Shown: positions 23,931 to 33,415, numbered from the stretch's first letter. The stretch: DNA of 64,000 nt from Kribbella pratensis (GCF_004365355.1 NZ_SODP01000002.1:1483838-1547837), one strand, 5' to 3'. The notes: generated by a model from the letters alone, not told the origin. Program-made: numbers and translations.

Positions 23931-24695
23931 CTACGCGTCGCGCTTGCTCGCCGAGAAGAGGGCGATCGCCATCAGCGCGGCCGCCCAGCCGGCGAAGTAC
24001 AGCAGTGCCCACCAGGGGCTGAGAGCGAAGTCGCTGCCCCCGGCGCCCGCGCCGGCCAGACCGAAGTCCTGGCCCTGGTTCAGGAATGAGCTGCCGTTCG
24101 CGAACGGCGCCCACTTGGCCAGGTCGTCGCCGACCTTGGGGATCAGGTTGACCAGGTTCTCGACCAGCAGCGGCCAGAGGATCAGGATCGCGATCGCGCC
24201 GGCGCTCTGCCGGATCAGGATGCCGACCGCCACCGCGATCACCGCGGAGATCGCGAAGACCAGGCCCTGACCGGCCAGCAGCCGCCACTCCGCCCCGGTG
24301 TTGATCGACAGGTCGGCGTTGCTCGCGAACAGGCTGCCGACGCCCCACGCGCCGAAGGACGCGATCAGGCCGATGACACCGGACAGGAACGCGACCACCG
24401 CGGTCTTGCCGAGCAGCAGCGCGGCACGCTGCGGAACGGCCTGGAAGCTGGTCCGGATGGTGCCGAACCGGTACTCCGTCGTGACGGCCAGCGCGGCCAT
24501 CACCATCATCACCATCTGGCTGAGCTGCGCGCCCGGCTGGGTGATGAAGATCGTCGCGTGCTGCTCGTCGGCGCCCTTGAGGAAGCCGGTCGTCAGCGCC
24601 GCGAACCCGACGGTCAGCACGGCGGCGACGATCATGCACCACCACGGCGAGCGGGTGGAGAAGAGCTTGATCCGCTCGACAGTGATCACCGACAT
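23931..24695 (-). CDS. ABC-2-type transporter permease
   Basis: 254 residues with about six hydrophobic helices: residues ~20-40, 60-85, a central pair around GKTAVVAFLSGVIGLIASFG, one around VFAISAVIAVAVGILI, one around IAILILWPLLVENLVNLI, and the last near the C-terminus. It forms the membrane part of a two-component exporter with the ATPase encoded one base upstream. The ATPase stop and the permease ATG lie within 7 bp, so translation is coupled. The exported substrate is unknown; related pairs export antibiotics or lipids. Confidence 0.85.
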   Translation of the reverse strand: MSVITVERIKLFSTRSPWWCMIVAAVLTVGFAALTTGFLKGADEQHATIFITQPGAQLSQMVMMVMAALAVTTEYRFGTIRTSFQAVPQRAALLLGKTAVVAFLSGVIGLIASFGAWGVGSLFASNADLSINTGAEWRLLAGQGLVFAISAVIAVAVGILIRQSAGAIAILILWPLLVENLVNLIPKVGDDLAKWAPFANGSSFLNQGQDFGLAGAGAGGSDFALSPWWALLYFAGWAAALMAIALFSASKRDA

Positions 24696-24696
24696 G

Positions 24697-25689
24697 TCAG
24701 TTGTCCTCCTTCGGACCCGCAGCCACCTCGGCGCCCGACGGCGCGTCGAGCTGGGTCACAGCAGCGATCTCGTCGTGCGCGTGGTACTCGACCGAGTCAC
24801 CGGTCATCTGCATGAACGCCTGCTCCAGCGAACCGCGCTGCAGCGTCAGCTCGTGCAGCACGATGCCGTGCGCGGCGGCGGCCTCGCCGACCTGGTCGGT
24901 GGTCAGATCGCCCTCGACGAACAGGACCTTGCCCTCGTTCTCGACGTCCTCGATCCGGGTGACCATCTGCTGCTCCTGCAGTACGCCGGCCAGCTGGTCG
25001 AGCTGCGGCGTACGGACCTTCACCGTCGTTCCGCTGGCGCGGTCGACGAACTCCTGCGTCGTGCTCTGCGCGATCAGCTTGCCGCGGCCGATGACGACCA
25101 GGTCCTCGGCGGTCAGCGCCATCTCGGACAGCAGGTGGCTGGAGACCAGCACGGTCCGGCCCTCGTCGGCCAGCCGGTGCATGAACGTACGGATCCAGAC
25201 GATGCCCTCGGGGTCGAGGCCGTTGACCGGCTCGTCGAAGAGCAGCACCTCCGGGTCGCCGAGCAGCGCGCCCGCGATACCGAGCCGCTGCGACATACCC
25301 AGCGAGAAGGCACCGGCCCGCTTGTTCGCGACGGCGGACAGGCCGACCATCTCCAGCGCCTTGTCGACGGAGTCCTTCGGCAGCTTGTTGGACGCTGCCA
25401 TCCAGGTCAGGTGCGCACGCGCCGAGCGGTTCGGGTGCACCCACTTGGCGTCCAGCAGCGCGCCGACCTTGGTCAGCGGCCTGTGCAGATCCCGGTAGCG
25501 CTGCCCGTCGATCGTGACCTCGCCGGACGTCGGGGTGTCGAGTCCGAGGATCATCCGCATGGTGGTCGACTTGCCGGCCCCGTTCGGGCCGAGGAAGCCG
25601 GTCACCCTCCCGGGTTTCACCTCGAAAGACAGGTTGTCAACGGCAACTGTTGCGCCGTATCGCTTGGTGAGGCCCTTTGCCTCGATCAT
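24697..25689 (-). CDS. ABC transporter ATP-binding protein (BcrA/DrrA type)
   Basis: 330 residues. Walker A is GPNGAGKST, the signature is SLGMSQRLGIAGA (a variant of LSGGQ usual for this subclass), and Walker B is VLLFDEPVNGLDPEG, followed by the H-loop VLVSSHLLSEM. A C-terminal DUF4162-like extension is present. ATG at 25689 has GAAAGAGGAG upstream. This type works with a single ABC-2 permease and often gives resistance to an antibiotic, a role inferred from the family only. Confidence 0.9.
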   Translation of the reverse strand: MIEAKGLTKRYGATVAVDNLSFEVKPGRVTGFLGPNGAGKSTTMRMILGLDTPTSGEVTIDGQRYRDLHRPLTKVGALLDAKWVHPNRSARAHLTWMAASNKLPKDSVDKALEMVGLSAVANKRAGAFSLGMSQRLGIAGALLGDPEVLLFDEPVNGLDPEGIVWIRTFMHRLADEGRTVLVSSHLLSEMALTAEDLVVIGRGKLIAQSTTQEFVDRASGTTVKVRTPQLDQLAGVLQEQQMVTRIEDVENEGKVLFVEGDLTTDQVGEAAAAHGIVLHELTLQRGSLEQAFMQMTGDSVEYHAHDEIAAVTQLDAPSGAEVAAGPKEDN

Positions 25690-25726
25690 CGCCGTACTCC
25701 TCTTTCGGTGGCGCACCTGGTAGTGG

Positions 25727-25779
25727 ACTGTGTAGCACTCAGTATCGAGGTCTCCGGGGTCGGGATCATCGGACCCCGG
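25727..25779 (-). promoter_or_regulatory. Palindromic operator candidate and hairpin upstream of the ABC operon
   Basis: ACTGTGTAGCACTCAGT (25727-25743) is a 17-bp imperfect palindrome centred 46 bp upstream of the ATPase start. Next to it CCGGGGTC (25754-25761) and GACCCCGG (25772-25779) are perfect inverted arms with a 10-nt loop. The first resembles a GntR/YtrA-type operator. The rest of the gap to 25959 has no other clear feature. Confidence 0.35.
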
Positions 25780-25959
25780 GCGGATCCGGTGTGTCCACCC
25801 GTGGGTTGATTCTGCCGTCCGCCGGACTCCGCCTGCTATCGGTTAAAGCCCTGACCACGACCCCGACGATCCCCTATCCACGGGTCTTCCCACATCAGCC
25901 GAAAGTCGACGGGCGGCCGTACTTCGGTCGGTCGCAGGTGGGAGTGACTACCAAACGGC

Positions 25960-27162
25960 TCAGACCACCGGCACGCCGTACAGCACGAGGTTGTGCGAAT
26001 AGCGATGTGCTTTGTGGTCGTACGAACCGGTGCAGGTGACCAGCACCAGTCGCGGCTTTCCGGCGCCCTGGAAGAGGTCGCGCGGCAACGCAGTCTGCAG
26101 GTAGGTGCGCCGGGCCACGATCTTGTACCGGTGCACGTGCCCATCCCCGCCGGTCACCGAGACCTTGGCACCGACCGGTACTTCGGACAGCCCCGCGAAC
26201 ACCGCGCGCCCGGACCGGGCCGTGTCTACATGGCCGGCGAGCAGCACAGTGCCACCGTCCGAGCCAGGCGCAGCACCGGCCGCCCACCAGCCGACAGCAT
26301 TGGGCGATGTGGGCATCTGCAGCTGGCCGTCGGTGCCGGTCGCGACCGCTTGCACCGGTGCGTTCTCAACACCCTGCAGCTTCAGCCGGACCGGTGGGAT
26401 CGCAGCTTCCCGTTCTTCCGCGGAATTTCCGGCCTTCGGGACCTGCCCGGCATTACCGGGCTGACCTCCGAACACCATCAGGAGCCCCGCGCCGATCAAT
26501 GCAAAACCAAGGAGCCGCCGCTTCATCGAGATCGCCTTGCCGAGCAGCAGCAGTACTCCGATGCCGAGCAGGATCAAGGCCGCACGCGAGCGGGCCTTCT
26601 GGGCGTCGGCCACCTGGCCGCCGTCTCCGGTCGGCACTACTGGCTTGCTCGTCACCAGGTGGCAGGACGGCGTCACCATGTCCAGGTGCATCTGCACCAC
26701 CGGCTTGGCGCCGTCGGCCAGTGACTCGACGGCGGGCGACGCGCTCTTCGGCACGTCGCCGTCGATCAACGCCAGGTACTCCTGGTGCAGCTTCCGCTGC
26801 AACGCGAGCCAGGACGCGTCGTACGCCGGGCTGTTGGCCTTGGCTCCGAGCGCGTCGAGTTCCTCACGCTGTGCCGGTGAAGGCAGGGTCGCGAGCTTGA
26901 TGCCGAACCGGCCGGCGAGCTCGGACTCCTGCGCAGCGAGCCTGAGGTGATCGCGTTCCATCAACGTGCCGACGCCTCGCACGCACGAGCTCTGGCCGTC
27001 GGCATTCGCCGCGTGGGCCGCCTGGATGATCGTCAGGTTCAGTTTGTGGGCGGTGTTGAGATATGTGACATCGGGCGTCGCAGCGTTCGCGGACTGCGCC
27101 GTACCCACCAGGCACGCCACGACAAGAAGCAGGAAGGCGATCGCCGAGCGACGGGGAGACAT
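25960..27162 (-). CDS. DUF4142 domain fused to a class E/F-type sortase domain
   Basis: About 400 residues. A signal peptide ends near SANAATPDV. Residues ~30-170 form a helical DUF4142-like, ferritin-like domain (NTAHKLNLTIIQAAHAANAD, then LMERDHLRLAAQESELAGRF). Two hydrophobic segments (ALILLGIGVLLLLGKAI and LLGFALIGAGLLMVFG) follow, then an extracytoplasmic sortase domain. Sortase residues are H311 in LLAGHVDTA, C377 in LVLVTCTGSY and an Arg in HRYSHN, so catalysis looks intact. The start is ATG 27162 with GGGAGGTGG upstream. No LPxTG substrate is encoded next to it. The fusion couples a domain of unknown role to a transpeptidase. Confidence 0.85.
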   Translation of the reverse strand: MSPRRSAIAFLLLVVACLVGTAQSANAATPDVTYLNTAHKLNLTIIQAAHAANADGQSSCVRGVGTLMERDHLRLAAQESELAGRFGIKLATLPSPAQREELDALGAKANSPAYDASWLALQRKLHQEYLALIDGDVPKSASPAVESLADGAKPVVQMHLDMVTPSCHLVTSKPVVPTGDGGQVADAQKARSRAALILLGIGVLLLLGKAISMKRRLLGFALIGAGLLMVFGGQPGNAGQVPKAGNSAEEREAAIPPVRLKLQGVENAPVQAVATGTDGQLQMPTSPNAVGWWAAGAAPGSDGGTVLLAGHVDTARSGRAVFAGLSEVPVGAKVSVTGGDGHVHRYKIVARRTYLQTALPRDLFQGAGKPRLVLVTCTGSYDHKAHRYSHNLVLYGVPVV

Positions 27163-27239
27163 ACGTGGTGCCACCTCCCGCGCAACGGACGTTTCGTCGT
27201 ACTGACAGTAAAACGGCGACCGCTCTGGGTCCAGACATG

Positions 27240-27272
27240 TGAAACGGCCCGCCGAATCGACGGGCCGTTTCA
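27240..27272 (-). terminator. Terminator of hppA
   Basis: TGAAACGGCCCG (27240-27251) and CGGGCCGTTTCA (27261-27272) form a perfect 12-bp stem with a 9-nt loop, 14 bp past the hppA stop. There is no long T-tract. Confidence 0.8.
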
Positions 27273-27286
27273 ACAGCTACTACGGA

Positions 27287-29590
27287 CTACGCGGCCGCGT
27301 TCACCTCGGCCGGGGTGTCGGAGATGACCGACTCCCGGCGCTTGGAGACGTAGACCGCGGCGGCCAGGATGACCACCGCGACGACCGCGATGATGATCCG
27401 GAGCGCCTTGTTCGGGTTGTCGCCGATCGCGGACATCCCGACGACGGCCGGAGCGATCAGCACCGAGACCAGGTTCATCACCTTGATCAGCGGGTTGATG
27501 GCCGGGCCGGCGGTGTCCTTGAACGGGTCGCCGACGGTGTCACCGATGACGGTGGCCTCGTGAGCCGGCGAACCCTTGCCGCCCCAGTTGCCGTCCTCGA
27601 CCAGCTTCTTGGCGTTGTCCCAGGCACCACCGGAGTTGGCCAGGAAGACCGCCATCAGCGTGCCGGCGCCGATCGCACCGGCCAGGTAGCCGGCCAGCGC
27701 CGCGGCGCCGAGGCCGAAGCCGACGGCGATCGGGGCGGTCAGCGCGAGCAGACCGGGCGTGGCCAGCTCCCGCAGCGAGTCCCGGGTGCAGATGTCGACG
27801 ACCTTGCCGTACTCCGGCTTGCCCGTCCCCTCCATGATCCCGGGGATGTCGCGGAACTGGCGACGGACCTCGTAGACGACCGCACCGGCGGCGCGGCCGA
27901 CGGCGTTGATGGCCAGACCGGAGAACATGAACACCACGGCCGCACCGAGGATGATGCCGACCAGCGTGCCCGGGTTGAAGACCAGTGCTTCGGCCTCGAA
28001 CTTCGGGTAGTTGTCGACCAGCGAGGTCCGGATCGAGTCGGTGAACGAACCGAACAGCGCCGTCGCGGCCAGCACGGCGGTCGCGATCGCGATGCCCTTG
28101 GTGATGGCCTTGGTGGTGTTGCCGACCGCGTCCAGCTCGGTCAGGATCTGGGCCGCCTCGCCGTCGACGTCACCGGACATCTCGGCGATGCCCTGCGCGT
28201 TGTCGGAGACCGGACCGAAGGTGTCCATCGCGACGATGACGCCGACGGTGGTGAGCAGACCGCAACCGGCCAGCGCGATCGCGAACAGCGCGACCACACC
28301 GGAGCCGCCGACCAGGAAGGCGCCGTACACGGCCGCCGCGATCACCACGGCGGTGTAGACGGCGGACTCGAAGCCGACCGAGATACCGGACAGGATCACG
28401 GTCGCGGCGCCGGTCAGCGAGGTCTTGCCGACATCCCGGACGGGCTTGTCCTCGGTGCCGGTGTAGTAGCCGGTGAGCGCCAGGATGACGGCCGCCAGCA
28501 CGATGCCGATGATCACCGACACGGTCGCGATCAGCCGCGGGTCGCCGTCGTACGCCGCGATCGTCGCGGTGGCGCCGGTCAGGTCCTTGAAGCTGCCCGG
28601 CAGGTAGACGAACGCCGCCACCGCGCAGAGCACGGCGGAGATGATCGCGGAGATGTAGAAGGCCCGGTTGATCGTGCGCAGGCCGTTCTCGCCGGTCCGC
28701 GGACGGGTCAGGAAGACGCCGATGATCGCGGTGATGGCGCCGATCGTCGGAACGATCAGCGGGAAGATCAGGCCCTGCTCGCCGAACGCGGCCTTGCCCA
28801 GGATCAGCGAGGCCACCAGCATCACGGCGTACGACTCGAACAGGTCGGCCGCCATACCGGCGCAGTCACCGACGTTGTCGCCCACGTTGTCGGCGATGGT
28901 CGCCGCGTTGCGGGGGTCGTCCTCGGGGATGTTCTGCTCGACCTTGCCGACCAGGTCGGCGCCGACGTCAGCGGCCTTGGTGAAGATACCGCCGCCGACA
29001 CGCATGAACATGGCGAGCATCGCGGCGCCGAAGCCGAAGCCCTCGAGCACGGTCGGGGCGTCACCCTTGAAGAGCAGCACGACCAGCGCGGCGCCGAACA
29101 GGCCGAGGCCCACGGTCGCCATGCCGACGGTTCCACCGGTGCGGAACGCGACCCGCATCGCCGGGTTCCGGCCCTCGTCGCGGGCAGCCGCGGCGACCCG
29201 GACGTTGGCGCGCGTCGCGAGCCACATGCCCAGGTATCCGATCGCGGCGGAGAAGCCCGCACCGACCAGGAAGAACACGGAGCGGAAGATCTTCAGCGTG
29301 GTCTCGTTGCCGCCGTCGGTGTGAGCCGGCAGCAGGAACAGCAGCAGGAACGCGACAACGGCGAAGATCGACAATGTCCGGAACTGCCGGTTCAGGTACG
29401 CGGACGCACCTTCCTGAACCGCCGCGGCGATCGTTTTCATGTTCTCGGTGCCATCGTTCGCGGCAAGCACCTGGCCCCGGAAGACCATCGCGATGACGAC
29501 CGCGAGGATCGCGATCACCCCGACGACGATCACCAGTGTGGTGTTGCTCGACGAAAGATCCACCGCTTGTGGCACAAGCCGTGCGGACAT
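27287..29590 (-). CDS. hppA: Membrane-bound H+-translocating pyrophosphatase
   Basis: About 767 residues with roughly 16 hydrophobic helices. Substrate-site signatures DVGADLVGKVEQNIPEDD and DNVGDNVGDCAGMAADLFE are complete. GNTTKA, with Lys in the key position instead of Ala, marks the K+-independent class. The enzyme couples PPi hydrolysis to proton export. ATG at 29590 is preceded by AGGAGG at ideal spacing, so the upstream in-frame ATG at 29614 is rejected. In many actinobacteria this gene lies close to bldG, topA and the helicase, as here. Confidence 0.95.
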   Translation of the reverse strand: MSARLVPQAVDLSSSNTTLVIVVGVIAILAVVIAMVFRGQVLAANDGTENMKTIAAAVQEGASAYLNRQFRTLSIFAVVAFLLLFLLPAHTDGGNETTLKIFRSVFFLVGAGFSAAIGYLGMWLATRANVRVAAAARDEGRNPAMRVAFRTGGTVGMATVGLGLFGAALVVLLFKGDAPTVLEGFGFGAAMLAMFMRVGGGIFTKAADVGADLVGKVEQNIPEDDPRNAATIADNVGDNVGDCAGMAADLFESYAVMLVASLILGKAAFGEQGLIFPLIVPTIGAITAIIGVFLTRPRTGENGLRTINRAFYISAIISAVLCAVAAFVYLPGSFKDLTGATATIAAYDGDPRLIATVSVIIGIVLAAVILALTGYYTGTEDKPVRDVGKTSLTGAATVILSGISVGFESAVYTAVVIAAAVYGAFLVGGSGVVALFAIALAGCGLLTTVGVIVAMDTFGPVSDNAQGIAEMSGDVDGEAAQILTELDAVGNTTKAITKGIAIATAVLAATALFGSFTDSIRTSLVDNYPKFEAEALVFNPGTLVGIILGAAVVFMFSGLAINAVGRAAGAVVYEVRRQFRDIPGIMEGTGKPEYGKVVDICTRDSLRELATPGLLALTAPIAVGFGLGAAALAGYLAGAIGAGTLMAVFLANSGGAWDNAKKLVEDGNWGGKGSPAHEATVIGDTVGDPFKDTAGPAINPLIKVMNLVSVLIAPAVVGMSAIGDNPNKALRIIIAVVAVVILAAAVYVSKRRESVISDTPAEVNAAA

Positions 29591-29814
29591 CCGTCCTCCT
29601 TGTAGGCAACCCATCCAGGCTTGACGGCCCCCGTCTGCCGCAACCGAAGGGTTGGGGAATACGACACAACGCCAAAGGACTGGCGCGGTGGGCTACTCTA
29701 ACGGGTTCCCGACCAGACCTGACGACAGGGTGGTCTACGCCATACCCGGGTGTCTGAGCAAGCAGCTCACTCTTCGTAGCCCTGCGGACACCTTTTCGCT
29801 TCGAATCGCCCAGG

Positions 29815-30144
29815 TCAGATCGCCGAGGCGACGTCCGGGTGGATGTCGAACACCTTCGTCAGCCCGGTGATCCGGAAGATCTTCAGCAGCCGTTCCTGGG
29901 TGCAGACCAGGGACAGTGATCCGTCGTGGGTGCGCACCCGTTTCAGCCCGCCGACGAGAACGCCGAGGCCGGTGGAGTCCAGGAACTCCACGCGTTCCAG
30001 GTCGATGACCAGGTCGTAGACCCCGTCGTCGACGAGTGCGGCGATCTTCTCGCGGAGCTTCGGTGCGGTGTAGACGTCGATCTCCCCCGCTACCTCGATG
30101 ACGGTCCGCCCGCCCTCGGCGCGCGCGGTCAGCGACAGATCCAC
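29815..30144 (-). CDS. bldG: STAS-domain anti-sigma factor antagonist, BldG-like
   Basis: 109 residues with VAGEIDVYTAPKLREKI and the phosphorylation loop FLDSTGLGVLVGGLKRV, giving Ser57, the residue known to be phosphorylated in Streptomyces BldG. It releases sigma factors by binding an anti-sigma kinase. The start is set at GTG 30144, with GGAGG 5 nt upstream, giving a length close to Streptomyces BldG; an in-frame ATG at 30174 has no ribosome site. The helicase lies divergently upstream as in Streptomyces, but the cotranscribed anti-sigma gene found there is missing and hppA follows instead. The symbol is given by similarity. Confidence 0.85.
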   Translation of the reverse strand: MDLSLTARAEGGRTVIEVAGEIDVYTAPKLREKIAALVDDGVYDLVIDLERVEFLDSTGLGVLVGGLKRVRTHDGSLSLVCTQERLLKIFRITGLTKVFDIHPDVASAI

Positions 30145-30336
30145 TTCGGCCTCCGATCCCGTGAACTGCTGCATTCAACCATGTACGGACCGTGAGTAAG
30201 ACCCGCTACCGAAAACTCTTTCATCTCGCCAGACCGAAGTCGATTCCCCTCCCCAAAAAGCCGTGTGCATCCGACCGTGCACCACGCACGTGCATTCTCA
30301 GCTCGTCCTCAGCAGATTGCTGTCCGTGTAGCGCAC

Positions 30337-30342
30337 TAGGCT
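30337..30342 (+). promoter_or_regulatory. Putative leaderless -10 (TAGGCT) for the helicase gene
   Basis: TAGGCT ends 6 nt before the ATG at 30349, with no Shine-Dalgarno between. TTGCTG lies 14 bp upstream, a short spacing for a -35. The remainder of the 204-bp gap to bldG holds the bldG promoter side, with no other clear feature. Confidence 0.4.
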
Positions 30343-30348
30343 CACGGT

Positions 30349-32658
30349 ATGCGTGCAGGTGGTGAGGCCGAGGCTGTCCTGAAACGCCTGGCCGCTGGTC
30401 GTGACGACCGGTTGACGCATGTCGAGTCCGTGCCGGCGCGATTGGGGCAAACGTGTGATTGGCCGCGCTGGGTCCCGGACGAGGTGCTCGGCCAGTTGCG
30501 CGACGCCGGCATCACTGCTCCGTGGACCCACCAGGTCGCCACGGCCGAAGCGGCGTACGCCGGGAAGCATGTCGTCGTCGCGACCGGGACCGCATCGGGC
30601 AAATCACTCGGCTATCTGCTGCCCGCCTTCGCAACGCTGAGCATTGCGCAGGCAGCGTCACCACATCGCCGGACGGCGTCGGTGCTGTACCTGTCTCCGA
30701 CGAAGGCGCTGGCCCACGACCAACTGCGCGCAGTCTCGTCGTACACCGTGCCTGGTCTCCGTGCGACCACGCTGGACGGCGACTCCGAGCGCAGCGAGCG
30801 CGACTGGGCGCGCGACCATGCGACGTACGTGCTGAGCAACCCGGACATGCTGCACCGCTCGGTGCTGCCGAATCACCAACGCTGGGCGCGTTTTCTGGGC
30901 TGCCTGCAGTACGTCGTGGTCGACGAGTGCCACCACTACCGCGGCGTCTTCGGTGCGCACGTCGCCGGAGTACTGCGGCGACTGCGCCGGGTCTGCGCGC
31001 AGTACGGCGCTCATCCGATCTTCATCTGCGCTTCGGCGACTGTCGCCGAGCCGGCCGTGTCAGGCGAACGCTTGACCGGTCTGCCGATGGTGGAGGTTGT
31101 CGAAGACGGCTCACCGCGCGGCGGCATCGCCTTTGGTCTCTGGGAGCCGCCACTGACCGCGATGCACGGCGAGAACGGCGCACCGGTACGGCGTTCCGCC
31201 ACGGCCGAGGTGGCCGACCTGTTGAGCGATCTGGTCGTCTCCGGTGTCCGGACTGTTGCCTTCGTCCGTTCGCGCCGGGGTGCGGAGTCGGTCGCGCTGA
31301 CAGCCCGCGAGAACCTCGCCGAGGTCGACCCAACCCTGATCGACCAGGTGTCTGCGTATCGAGCCGGCTACCTGCCGGAGGAACGTCGACGGCTCGAGGG
31401 GATGTTGCAGAGCGGCGAGCTGACTGGGGTTGCGGCCACCAATGCGCTCGAGCTGGGCATCGACATCGCCGGACTCGACGCCGTCCTGCTCTCGGGCTGG
31501 CCTGGCACGCGTGCATCGCTGTGGCAGCAGGCCGGACGCGCTGGCCGAGCCGGTGGGGATGCGCTGGCGTTGCTGATCGCGCGCGACGACCCACTCGACA
31601 CCTATCTGGTGCGTCATCCGCGCGCCATCTTCGGTCGACCGGTCGAGGCGACCGTCTTCAATCCGGAGAACCCATACGTCCTCGGGCCGCAGCTGTGCGC
31701 GGCCGCGCAGGAGGTGCCGCTGACCGCGGACGACTTCGAGATCTTCGGCAGTACGACCGAGTCCGTCATCGCCCAGCTGGTCCGGCAGGGTCTGCTGCGC
31801 GAGCGACCCCACGGCTGGTTCTGGACGCGCCGCGAGCGGGCAGTCGACGCCATCGACATCCGATCGGCCGGCGGGAAGACCGTGCAGATCGTGGAGGACC
31901 AGACCGGTCGGCTGCTCGGCACGGTCGACGGCGGCTCGGCGCACTCCTCGGTCCATGAGGGCGCGGTCTACGTCCACGCCGGCGAGTCGTACCTGGTCCG
32001 GTCGCTCGACCTCGAGGAGCACGCCGCTGTCGTCGAGCCGGCGTCTCCGGACTACACGACGTTCGCGCGGGACACGACGGAGATCAGCATCCTGGCGACC
32101 GAGGAGACGTGTACCTGGGGGACGGCGGAGCTGTCGCGCGGCTGGGTCCAGGTGAAAAGCCAGGTCATCTCGTACCAGCGCAAGCTGATCGCGACCGGCG
32201 ACGTACTCGACGAACAGCCGCTGGACCTGCCCGAGCGCACACTGCGGACCAAGGCGGTCTGGTGGACGATGCCCGACACCGCGGTCGCCGACCTGGGCCT
32301 GTCCGACGTACCGGGAGCTGCGCACGCGGCCGAGCACGCGTCGATCGGCCTGCTCCCGCTGTTCGCCACCTGCGACCGCTGGGACATCGGCGGCGTCTCC
32401 ACCGCCCGCCACGCTGACACCGGCTGCCTCACCGTCTTCGTGTACGACGGCCACCCCGGCGGGGCCGGCTTCGCCGAACACGGGTACGCCGCGGCGCGCG
32501 AATGGTTGACCGCGACACGTGAGGCGATTGCACACTGTGATTGCACGGATGGATGCCCGTCGTGCGTACAGTCGCCCAAGTGTGGGAACCAGAACAACCC
32601 ACTCGACAAGAGCGGCGCGGTGGCGCTGCTCTCCGCATTGCTCAGCAGTGAGGCCTGA
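30349..32658 (+). CDS. DEAD/DEAH-box helicase with C-terminal DUF1998 (MrfA-like)
   Basis: 769 residues of an SF2 helicase. Motif I is GTASGKSLGYLLPAF, motif II is VDECHHYRG, motif III lies around ICASATV, and motif VI is QQAGRAGRAG. The C-terminal DUF1998 region carries the cysteine cluster CDCTDGCPSCVQSPKCGNQN, which probably binds zinc. Characterised relatives (Bacillus MrfA, yeast Hrq1) act in DNA damage repair as 3'-5' helicases. It starts with a leaderless arrangement at 30349 and is divergent from bldG, a conserved actinobacterial pairing. Confidence 0.9.
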   Translation: MRAGGEAEAVLKRLAAGRDDRLTHVESVPARLGQTCDWPRWVPDEVLGQLRDAGITAPWTHQVATAEAAYAGKHVVVATGTASGKSLGYLLPAFATLSIAQAASPHRRTASVLYLSPTKALAHDQLRAVSSYTVPGLRATTLDGDSERSERDWARDHATYVLSNPDMLHRSVLPNHQRWARFLGCLQYVVVDECHHYRGVFGAHVAGVLRRLRRVCAQYGAHPIFICASATVAEPAVSGERLTGLPMVEVVEDGSPRGGIAFGLWEPPLTAMHGENGAPVRRSATAEVADLLSDLVVSGVRTVAFVRSRRGAESVALTARENLAEVDPTLIDQVSAYRAGYLPEERRRLEGMLQSGELTGVAATNALELGIDIAGLDAVLLSGWPGTRASLWQQAGRAGRAGGDALALLIARDDPLDTYLVRHPRAIFGRPVEATVFNPENPYVLGPQLCAAAQEVPLTADDFEIFGSTTESVIAQLVRQGLLRERPHGWFWTRRERAVDAIDIRSAGGKTVQIVEDQTGRLLGTVDGGSAHSSVHEGAVYVHAGESYLVRSLDLEEHAAVVEPASPDYTTFARDTTEISILATEETCTWGTAELSRGWVQVKSQVISYQRKLIATGDVLDEQPLDLPERTLRTKAVWWTMPDTAVADLGLSDVPGAAHAAEHASIGLLPLFATCDRWDIGGVSTARHADTGCLTVFVYDGHPGGAGFAEHGYAAAREWLTATREAIAHCDCTDGCPSCVQSPKCGNQNNPLDKSGAVALLSALLSSEA

Positions 32659-32696
32659 AGGGCCGGCTCGAACGGCCGGCAGAAAGGCAGCTTGCC

Positions 32697-33098
32697 ATGG
32701 CCGTCCTCGGAATTGTTCTGATCGCCCTCGCGGTGCTGTTCGGCCTGGGCGTCTCGGTGTCCTCGACCGCATCCACCAAGCTCGAGGTCTTCGGCGTCGA
32801 CTTCGGCGTCTCGGTGCCAACTGTGTTCTTCCTCGGCGCCCTGGCCGGTGCCGCGCTCATCGTCGGGCTCTGGCTGGTGAAGAAGGGTCTCGGCCGCGGC
32901 TACCGCCGGCGCAAGGAGATGCGTGAGCTGCGCGCCCAGGCGACGAGTACGCCGAGTGACACCGTCGGCGGAGAGGTCACAGAGGGTGACACCGCCACGC
33001 CCGCCCTCGAGACCACCACGGATACGCCCGCGGACGACCGTCTGGCCACCGAGCAGGAGCTCGCACCGGACCCCGGTGAGACCAAACAGCCGCACTGA
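32697..33098 (+). CDS. Small membrane protein with acidic C-terminal tail
   Basis: 133 residues. Two hydrophobic helices (VLGIVLIALAVLFGLGVSV and VFFLGALAGAALIVGLWLV) are followed by a basic patch (KKGLGRGYRRRKEMRELR) and then a Thr/Glu/Asp-rich disordered tail of about 55 residues. The positive patch implies that the tail is cytosolic. It starts 38 bp after the helicase stop and is probably cotranscribed. AAAGG lies upstream of the ATG. No family is recognised with confidence; two-helix LapA-like proteins look similar. Confidence 0.7.
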   Translation: MAVLGIVLIALAVLFGLGVSVSSTASTKLEVFGVDFGVSVPTVFFLGALAGAALIVGLWLVKKGLGRGYRRRKEMRELRAQATSTPSDTVGGEVTEGDTATPALETTTDTPADDRLATEQELAPDPGETKQPH

Positions 33099-33415
33099 CC
33101 ACTCTGTTGCCTACGGCATCAACTGCACCGCGGAGCTACCGGAATATCACCGGATTGCCGTAAGATCTCGATCACCTCACAGCGGTCGCACGGCGACCCG
33201 GCAGCCCGATTTCGATGCCTTGCGCAACGAGATTCGGGTGGCAGTTAGTTGCCATTGGCATCAAGTTTCGCAAGATCGCCATAACCTCCTCCGCGACACC
33301 TGTGCCTTACTTGTTGTGGCGTCAACGTCGCGCTGAGTCACTGCCGGCGTACCGGCTGCGCACGGGGTCCCGACGACCTGACGCCTGCGAGATAGCACGA
33401 CCTCTGGAGGTTGTC
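33099..33415. other. 317-bp intergenic region
   Basis: No convincing gene. TGGCA and TGCCA form a small inverted repeat around GTTAGT near 33240. The last 15 bases hold the GGAGG site for the next gene. The base composition is less GC-rich than the flanks, fitting a promoter region for the secreted trefoil protein. Confidence 0.4.

Noticed and set aside
27239..29605. 788-codon plus-strand open frame
   Set aside because: Antisense to hppA. The product is a repetitive Asp/Arg/Gly/His shadow without any domain.
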